From assembly GCF_002873455.1 (NCBI RefSeq), contig NZ_MCUN01000001.1:62001-126000 (forward strand): a stretch of DNA of 64,000 nucleotides, given 5' to 3'. The stretch comes from Vibrio splendidus (GTDB lineage: Bacteria > Pseudomonadota > Gammaproteobacteria > Enterobacterales > Vibrionaceae). The translations under genes and the position numbers were made by a program. Each line of letters opens with the position of its first letter. The stretch's first letter is position 1. The notes beneath the pieces are model-generated. The model saw only the letters and a list, made by a program, of their open reading frames with translations. It searched no databases and was not told the origin of the DNA. This document shows positions 58,708 to 64,000 of this stretch, one piece after another.

Positions 58708-59324
58708 TTAGAAATTCTCATTGTCTTTTCTTATTTTCATCATTGGTCTTATCGCTTTATTCGTTTCTCATGGTGCCAGATCCCATGGCTTTATCGGTGC
58801 AGCCTCCCGGCTGGAGAGGGATGCTCTGGGGCACGTCAGTCATCATAGGGAGTTAGCCTATGATCCGCGATGTGGCGGTGAATACTCAACATGAGTGTAC
58901 GTGAGTAGAGCGATAAGGAACTCAGTTGACCGTGTCTTACGCCGATTGCAGCACTGTCTAATCTGAGTCATCTACTCATTTACTTGCTTATGAATGGTTA
59001 GCTGTTTAAATATTAGTCAATCCACTGATAGCAGCTGTGAACTATAGCAGTGGTCGGTAAACACAGCAATCTGCTTTGTCGTAATGCGGTAAAAAAAACA
59101 GTTTTTGTTTGGGTTTTGATAGCTCTAACTCACTGTCTATAAATAATTTATCAATTGATATTTTAATTTGCAGGAAGTTTGGTGCTTTTTTGTTCGAAGA
59201 ATCAAAGAAATATAGAACTTCAATGACCTTTTAAGGATAGATCGGCAGGGATTATAGATAAATAAGTTCAGAATAGAGTTAAGAAAATCTCAATTATCAA
59301 AAGTGACAGTGATACAATGGCCCA
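58708..59324. promoter_or_regulatory. rne leader and rluC promoter region
   Basis: A 617-base divergent gap. The half next to rne is GC-richer and structured: ATCATAGG with CCTATGAT (58842-58864) and a CCTCCCGGCTGGAGAGG hairpin (58802-58818). It probably forms the long 5' UTR through which RNase E autoregulates in E. coli (inference). The rluC half is AT-rich. No gene is supported, apart from a four-codon frame overlapping the rluC start. Confidence 0.5.
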
Positions 59325-60269
59325 ATGAGCGAAATTAGAACCCAAGTCCAATTTGTCGACATTGACGAAGATATGGCTGGTCAGCGTATTGATAACTTCT
59401 TACGCAACCAATTAAAAAACATCCCGAAAAGCATGATTTACCGAATCGTGCGTAAAGGTGAAGTCCGCGTAAACAAAAAACGCATCAAGGCTGAGTACAA
59501 ACTAAAAGCAGGTGATTTAGTTCGTATCCCGCCAGTCACTATTGAAGAGAAAACAGAAGAGAACGTACCAAGCACGAAACTCAATAAGGTTTCTGAATTA
59601 GAACAGTGCATCATTTATGAAGATGATCACATGCTGATTCTTAATAAACCGTCGGGGACTGCCGTTCACGGTGGTAGCGGGTTAAAGTTTGGCGCGATTG
59701 AAGCATTGCGTGCACTTCGCCCTGATGCTCGTTTTCTTGAATTAGTGCACCGTATTGATAGAGATACGTCTGGCATTTTGCTTGTTGCTAAGAAGCGCTC
59801 TGCGCTAAGACACCTTCAAGCACAGTTCCGTGAAAAAACGGTTCAAAAATACTACTTCGCTTTAGTGATGGGCGAATGGAAGAACAGCTGTAAAGTGGTT
59901 AATGCCCCTTTATTGAAAAACGAAGTAAACAGCATTGTTCGCGTTAACCCGAATGGTAAGGCTTCTGAAACTCGTTTTAAGGTTTTGGAAAAATTCCAAG
60001 ATGCGACGTTAGTTCAGGCAAGCCCAATTACCGGCCGTACACACCAAATCCGTGTACACGCTCAGTATACTGGCCACCCAATTGCTTGGGATGACCGTTA
60101 CGGTGATCGTCGTTTTGATGCTTACACGGGTAAAGTAGGATTGAATCGTTTGTTCTTACACGCCGCCAACATTAAGTTTACCCACCCAGGTAGCGAAGAG
60201 AAGATGGATATCTCGGCTCCAATGGAAAAAAGGCTAGAGAGAGCACTTACTGGTCTACGTAAGCTCTAA
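59325..60269 (+). CDS. rluC: 23S rRNA pseudouridine(955/2504/2580) synthase RluC
   Basis: Makes pseudouridine at three sites in 23S rRNA (E. coli numbering 955, 2504, 2580). The 314 residues match the family. The N-terminal S4 RNA-binding domain is AGQRIDNFLRNQLKNIPKSMIYRIVRKGEVRVN. The catalytic Asp is in LVHRIDRDTSGILLVAKK, and TGRTHQIRVHAQYTGHPI is the RluA-family motif. It is divergent from rne, as in E. coli. ATG-GCC-CAA-TGA just upstream overlaps the start codon. Confidence 0.97.
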   Translation: MSEIRTQVQFVDIDEDMAGQRIDNFLRNQLKNIPKSMIYRIVRKGEVRVNKKRIKAEYKLKAGDLVRIPPVTIEEKTEENVPSTKLNKVSELEQCIIYEDDHMLILNKPSGTAVHGGSGLKFGAIEALRALRPDARFLELVHRIDRDTSGILLVAKKRSALRHLQAQFREKTVQKYYFALVMGEWKNSCKVVNAPLLKNEVNSIVRVNPNGKASETRFKVLEKFQDATLVQASPITGRTHQIRVHAQYTGHPIAWDDRYGDRRFDAYTGKVGLNRLFLHAANIKFTHPGSEEKMDISAPMEKRLERALTGLRKL

Positions 60270-60320
60270 GAAGATACGAGATAAGAAAGGGTTAGCTGTT
60301 TATAATCTTACCTATCTACT

Positions 60321-60359
60321 AACAAAAAAGGTTGACGAATTTCGTCAACCTTTTTTGTT
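60321..60359 (+). terminator. Terminator of rluC
   Basis: AACAAAAAAGGTTGACGA and its complement form a near-perfect 18-bp stem around a small AT loop, flanked by A and T tracts. It could act in both directions. Confidence 0.88.
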
Positions 60360-60373
60360 TTTATCTGTTGTAG

Positions 60374-60505
60374 AAGATCCCCAACTCGCTCGTTCCTCGC
60401 TCTTGAGGATGACTTTTTTTAAAAGTCAGGTTTTACATCATGGGATGATTGGATAATGTAGCTATTTTCGTCATTCCTAAGACTGACGAAGGAGTAGGGA
60501 ATCTC
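60374..60505. repeat. Palindromic intergenic repeat, about 132 bp
   Basis: The left arm AGATCCCCAACTCGCTCGTT and the complement of the right arm, AGATTCCCTACTCCTTCGTC, are imperfect inverted copies. Both arms continue into GAGGATGAC and GGAATGACG. The sequence resembles the repeat at 52312-52440 and looks like a dispersed Vibrio intergenic repeat placed between converging genes. Confidence 0.6.
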
Positions 60506-60525
60506 TAACAAAGAGAGGGTATCCG

Positions 60526-61107
60526 TTATAGTACGCTCATTCCTTGCGCTTCTAACATATCAACGAGATCGATCAGAGGTAAACCGATCAAGGTATTCGG
60601 GTCTTTACCTTCCATCTGTTTAAATAGCGCGATACCTAACCCTTCACACATAAAACTGCCCGCGCAGTAATAAGGTTGTTCTTTCTCAACATAAGAAATG
60701 ATCTGCTGCTGTGTTAAATCACGGAAACGCACGATGAAGGTATCTAAGCGAGTGTCGGCTTTATTGGTTTCACTGTTCCATACGGTTATCCCAGTATAGA
60801 AAGTGATGCTTTTACCGCTTTGGCGAGATAGTTGCTCAATCGCTTTTTCACGAGTGTGTGGTTTACCAATGATTTCTCCATCAATCACACACACTTGATC
60901 AGAGCCGATCACTAAGCTTGGTTTTTCAATCACACAAGACTTGGCTTTCGTCTCAGCAAGACGCATTACCAATTGTTGAGGAGTCTCTTCTGGAAGTGGC
61001 GTTTCATCGCAGTCAGGCTTCGCTGTGATAAAGTCTAACTGTAGTTTTTTGAGGATCTCTTGCCTAAATGGTGAGGTAGAAGCTAAAACTAGTTGGTAAT
61101 TTCTCAT
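60526..61107 (-). CDS. maf: Maf family nucleotide pyrophosphatase YceF
   Basis: House-cleaning nucleotide pyrophosphatase; E. coli YceF prefers 7-methyl-GTP. The 193 residues match the family. The N-terminal LVLASTSPFRQEILKKLQLDF is the Maf signature, and SDQVCVIDGEIIGKP holds the catalytic Asp and substrate pocket. The YceF subtype is inferred from position between rluC and yceD, the E. coli order. It is divergent from yceD. Confidence 0.93.
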   Translation of the reverse strand: MRNYQLVLASTSPFRQEILKKLQLDFITAKPDCDETPLPEETPQQLVMRLAETKAKSCVIEKPSLVIGSDQVCVIDGEIIGKPHTREKAIEQLSRQSGKSITFYTGITVWNSETNKADTRLDTFIVRFRDLTQQQIISYVEKEQPYYCAGSFMCEGLGIALFKQMEGKDPNTLIGLPLIDLVDMLEAQGMSVL

Positions 61108-61256
61108 TTTAATTTACAATTCGTGTAAGCATTTAGTTCAGGATAACGTAACTTATCCTGCTATTCATAATGCTCTGAACAGGAAAGGTAGGAAAGTACA
61201 TTTTTTTTGCTATTTCCTTTGACTAAACACGATTTGGAAGATAAGATTCGCGCCCT

Positions 61257-61784
61257 ATGCAAAAGGAAAAAATACCGCGTACAGTTGATCCGGCAAGAAC
61301 GGCTCAAAAACGACTCGATATGGATGGTATCATTCAAGTCAGTCTTTTGAAGCGTTTAACTGAAACAACTGAAGGCGTAAAACGTGACGCGCAAGTCTCA
61401 ATGTCATTTGGGCTTGATGAACAACGATTAGTCGTTATCTCTGGTAAAGCTAACGTCGAAGTCGATTTAGAGTGTCAACGTTGTAATGAGGTTTTCGCAC
61501 ATGAGTGCGATGTCCAATTTACTTATACTCCTGTTTACAGCGAGAAAAGTGAAGAGGAAGCACCGGAAGAGTACGATTTGGTAGATCTGAACGAGTACGG
61601 TGAGTTAGACCTGATTCAATTAGTTGAAGACGAGTTCATCCTTGGATTGCCACAAATAGCAATGCACGACGATGCGAAATGTAGCGTTAACTCAAATAAC
61701 TTGGTGTTTGGTGAACTTCCTGAAGAAATTGAGGAAGATAAAAAGCCGAATCCATTTGATGTTTTAAAAAACTTAAAGAAGTAA
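61257..61784 (+). CDS. yceD: 23S rRNA accumulation protein YceD (DUF177)
   Basis: A 175-residue DUF177 protein, first gene of the yceD-rpmF-plsX-fabH cluster. In E. coli and plants YceD homologues are linked to 23S rRNA accumulation. MQKEKIPRTVDPARTAQKRLD matches the E. coli start. The cysteine pair LECQRC in VEVDLECQRCNEVF is the family hallmark, and the C-terminus FGELPEEIEEDKKPNPFDVL is conserved. rpmF follows 44 bases later. Confidence 0.93.
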   Translation: MQKEKIPRTVDPARTAQKRLDMDGIIQVSLLKRLTETTEGVKRDAQVSMSFGLDEQRLVVISGKANVEVDLECQRCNEVFAHECDVQFTYTPVYSEKSEEEAPEEYDLVDLNEYGELDLIQLVEDEFILGLPQIAMHDDAKCSVNSNNLVFGELPEEIEEDKKPNPFDVLKNLKK

Positions 61785-61828
61785 CTTATTAGTAAGTATC
61801 TTTAAGAATTTACATAGGAGTAGGGTCA

Positions 61829-61999
61829 ATGGCCGTACAAAAGAGCAAGAAATCACGTTCAATGCGTGGCATGCGTCGTTCACACGATGCGCTAACTACA
61901 GCTGCACTTTCTGTAGACGCAACTTCAGGTGAAACTCACCTACGTCACAACGTGACTGCCGAAGGTTTCTACCGCGGCAAAAAGGTTATCAACAAGTAA
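61829..61999 (+). CDS. rpmF: 50S ribosomal protein L32
   Basis: A 56-residue basic ribosomal protein beginning [20 protein letters not shown] and ending [11 protein letters not shown], almost identical to E. coli L32 (57 residues). The start follows TAGGAG at good spacing. It lacks the zinc cysteines found in some L32 types. It lies between yceD and plsX, nine bases before plsX, as in E. coli. Confidence 0.97.
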   Translation: MAVQKSKKSRSMRGMRRSHDALTTAALSVDATSGETHLRHNVTAEGFYRGKKVINK

Positions 62000-62008
62000 G
62001 GTTGACCT

Positions 62009-63034
62009 TTGCAAAATCTAACCGTTGCGCTTGATGCAATGGGCGGGGACTTCGGTCCTCGTGTAACAGTGCCTGCCGCCGTGCAGGCACTGTCGTATTT
62101 CCCAGAGCTAAAAGTCATTCTCATAGGTGATCGAAATGCGATCACATCTCAATTATCTTCATTAGGTCGAATGCCTGATTCTCGTTTGAGTATCCAGCAT
62201 TGTGATCGAGTCATTTCCAATTCTGAAAAACCTTCACTAGCCTTACGTAATAGTCAGGGTAGTTCTATGCGTGCTGCTATCGATCTGGTTGCCGAATCAC
62301 AAGCTGATGCTTGTGTGAGTGGTGGTAACACTGGCGCACTGATGGCGTTATCTCGTTTCAGACTCAAACTCCTTCCCGGTATTGATAGGCCTGCATTGGT
62401 TTCAGCTTTGCCCACCGCTTCTGGCAACCGTACATGGATGCTTGATTTAGGGGCGAACGTTTCCAGTGACGCAGATTCACTGTTTCAGTTTGCTGTAATG
62501 GGCAGTGCGTTAGCGGAACAACATTTAGGCCGCGCTCCACGTGTCGCTATTTTGAATATCGGCGCAGAAGAAATCAAAGGCAATGACCTTGTGAAACGAT
62601 GCGCGGAAATGTTGTCTAATACTCAGTCTGTGAACTTCATAGGCTATATTGAAGGTAATCAATTACTTCAAGATGCTGCTGATGTCGTCGTATGTGATGG
62701 TTTTGTGGGCAATGTCTGCTTAAAAACGTGCGAAGGTACGGCCCAGCTCTTTATTGATAAGCTAAAAACGCGCATGATGGCTTCAACAATAAAGGGTTGG
62801 ATTGCCAGAAAGTTGTTTTCTGAGCTATTTACTGAATTAAAAACCTTGAACCCCGACCAGTATAACGGCGCAAGTTTGTTAGGATTGCGCGGCATTGTCA
62901 TTAAAAGTCATGGAAGTGCTGATGTGTCTGCAGTCGTCAACGCGATTGGTGAAGCAGTACACGAGGTCAAACGACAAGTCCCCAGCCGCATTAGCGATCG
63001 TTTGGAAGCGGTTTTACTCGAGAGGCATTATTAG
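62009..63034 (+). CDS. plsX: Phosphate acyltransferase PlsX
   Basis: Converts acyl-ACP to acyl phosphate for the PlsY route of phospholipid synthesis. The 341 residues match the family. The start codon is TTG: the reading frame is closed by a TGA two codons upstream, and the next ATG falls inside the conserved [14 protein letters not shown] lies seven bases before the TTG. Further motifs are [15 protein letters not shown] and [15 protein letters not shown]. fabH begins five bases after the stop. Confidence 0.96.
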   Translation: MQNLTVALDAMGGDFGPRVTVPAAVQALSYFPELKVILIGDRNAITSQLSSLGRMPDSRLSIQHCDRVISNSEKPSLALRNSQGSSMRAAIDLVAESQADACVSGGNTGALMALSRFRLKLLPGIDRPALVSALPTASGNRTWMLDLGANVSSDADSLFQFAVMGSALAEQHLGRAPRVAILNIGAEEIKGNDLVKRCAEMLSNTQSVNFIGYIEGNQLLQDAADVVVCDGFVGNVCLKTCEGTAQLFIDKLKTRMMASTIKGWIARKLFSELFTELKTLNPDQYNGASLLGLRGIVIKSHGSADVSAVVNAIGEAVHEVKRQVPSRISDRLEAVLLERHY

Positions 63035-63039
63035 TCTTC

Positions 63040-63990
63040 ATGTATAGCAAAATTTTAGGTACTGGCAGCTACTTGCCATCTCAGGTGCGTACTAACGCAG
63101 ACTTAGAGAAAATGGTAGAGACTAGCGATGAGTGGATCGTTGCTAGAACAGGTATTAAAGAGCGTCGTATTTCAGCGGAAAACGAAACCGTTGCGGATAT
63201 GGCGTTTTACGCTGCTGAGAATGCCATTGAAATGGCAGGTATTGACAAAGAAGATATTGATTTAATCATCGTTGCGACAACCAGCAGTAGCCATACATTC
63301 CCGTCTTCGGCATGTCAGGTACAAGGTAAGCTTGGTATCAAAGGCTGCCCTGCGTTTGATTTAGCTGCGGCGTGTTCTGGCTTTGTCTATGCACTGTCTG
63401 TTGCTGATCAACACATCAAGACGGGTATGTGTAAAAACGTTTTGGTAATCGGTGCGGATGCGCTGTCAAAAACCTGTGATCCGACTGACCGCTCTACTAT
63501 CATCTTATTTGGTGATGCTGCAGGCGCGGTGGTTGTAGGCGCGAGCGAAGAGCCAGGTATTTTGTCTACTCACATTTACTCTGATGGTAAATATGGTGAG
63601 CTTCTAAGCCTAGAAGTTCCAGAGCGTGGCGGTGATGCAGACAAATGGCTGCACATGGCGGGCAACGAAGTATTTAAAGTGGCGGTAACTCAGCTTTCTA
63701 AGCTAGTTAAAGACACATTAGCTGCGAACAATATGGATAAGTCAGAGCTTGATTGGTTAGTTCCACACCAAGCGAACTACCGTATTATCTCGGCAACCGC
63801 TAAAAAACTGACGATGTCGCTTGATCAAGTTGTGATTACTCTTGATAAGCACGGTAATACGTCGGCAGCAACCGTACCAACGGCCCTTGATGAGGCTGTT
63901 CGCGACGGGCGAATTAAACGTGGTCAAACACTTCTACTTGAAGCATTTGGCGGCGGCTTCACTTGGGGGTCTGCGTTAGTTAAATTCTAA
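63040..63990 (+). CDS. fabH: 3-oxoacyl-ACP synthase III (FabH)
   Basis: Starts fatty-acid synthesis by condensing acetyl-CoA with malonyl-ACP. The 316 residues match FabH (317 in E. coli). The catalytic Cys is in [13 protein letters not shown] (about residue 112), His in [14 protein letters not shown], and Asn in [22 protein letters not shown] and [13 protein letters not shown] at the C-terminus are family signatures. The gene is complete and ends ten bases before the window edge; fabD would be expected next. Confidence 0.97.
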   Translation: MYSKILGTGSYLPSQVRTNADLEKMVETSDEWIVARTGIKERRISAENETVADMAFYAAENAIEMAGIDKEDIDLIIVATTSSSHTFPSSACQVQGKLGIKGCPAFDLAAACSGFVYALSVADQHIKTGMCKNVLVIGADALSKTCDPTDRSTIILFGDAAGAVVVGASEEPGILSTHIYSDGKYGELLSLEVPERGGDADKWLHMAGNEVFKVAVTQLSKLVKDTLAANNMDKSELDWLVPHQANYRIISATAKKLTMSLDQVVITLDKHGNTSAATVPTALDEAVRDGRIKRGQTLLLEAFGGGFTWGSALVKF

Positions 63991-64000
63991 CCCCAAGCGA

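Noticed and set aside
59140..59170. TTATCAATTGATA considered as a LuxR/HapR-type operator
   Set aside because: It is palindromic but does not match the LuxR-type consensus (TTATTGATAAATTTATCAATAA) well; likely chance in an AT-rich gap.

Overview
The window is a stretch of gammaproteobacterial chromosome that I assign to the genus Vibrio, probably close to the V. splendidus group (the species-level guess is inference). The markers are a quorum-sensing luxO-luxU pair with a divergent qrr1 small RNA gene, the sodium-driven flagellar motor gene motY beside rnt, a six-gene rsx electron-transport operon, nhaB back to back with a 279-residue Vibrio-type fadR, and an opp operon that ends in an OppZ-like 3' UTR RNA. 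Nearly all of it is conserved core genome. I see no prophage, CRISPR array, integron, toxin-antitoxin pair or intact insertion sequence.

Layout. 1-7.6 kb: the 5' end of a short-chain dehydrogenase gene, a VC2046-like gene, sodB, grxD, a DsbA-family thiol protein, an Na+/H+ antiporter-family gene, rnt, motY, a small protein gene behind a strong Fur box, and gloA. 7.6-14.7 kb: nth and the rsxABCDGE operon, all on the minus strand, with an octanucleotide tandem repeat between nth and gloA. 15-20 kb: tRNA-Asn with a tRNA remnant, uvrB with a candidate LexA box, qrr1 with its sigma-54 promoter and LuxO site, luxO and luxU. 20-24 kb: a yvcK-type gene, a Moco riboswitch and moaABCDE. 24.6-30.3 kb: the oligopeptide transporter oppABCDF and its 3' UTR RNA. 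30.4-36 kb: a MITE-like repeat, a glutathionyl-hydroquinone reductase gene, pta, ackA and yfbV. 36-44 kb: an orphan periplasmic binding protein beside a diguanylate cyclase, dusC, a YecA/SEC-C protein, dsbB and nhaB, with another MITE-like element between the last two. 44-53.6 kb: fadR, yehS, metG, apbC, udk, an AsmA-family gene, cobO/btuR and a low-molecular-weight phosphatase. 53.7-64 kb: a SulP transporter, rne, rluC, maf/yceF, and the yceD-rpmF-plsX-fabH cluster.

How the parts work together. LuxU passes phosphate to LuxO, which with sigma-54 switches on qrr1. The LuxO site, the promoter and the RNA gene can all be read directly in the uvrB-luxO gap. The Moco riboswitch senses molybdenum cofactor and sits directly before moaA, overlapping its ribosome-binding region. 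The opp operon appears to carry its own brake: the RNA released after oppF can pair with the oppB ribosome-binding region over 14 positions with one mismatch. Rsx proteins form a membrane electron-transport complex, and nth follows them in the same orientation. Pta and AckA form the acetate switch, RNase E and RluC lie head to head, and the rpmF-plsX-fabH cluster feeds phospholipid and fatty-acid synthesis.

No wholly novel multi-gene system stands out. The most interesting leads are small: the OppZ-oppB pairing, the orphan binding-protein/diguanylate-cyclase pair, the Fur-boxed small protein, the duplicated enolase-site-like motif in RNase E, the 8-bp tandem repeat before gloA, and three or four families of palindromic repeats at gene ends.
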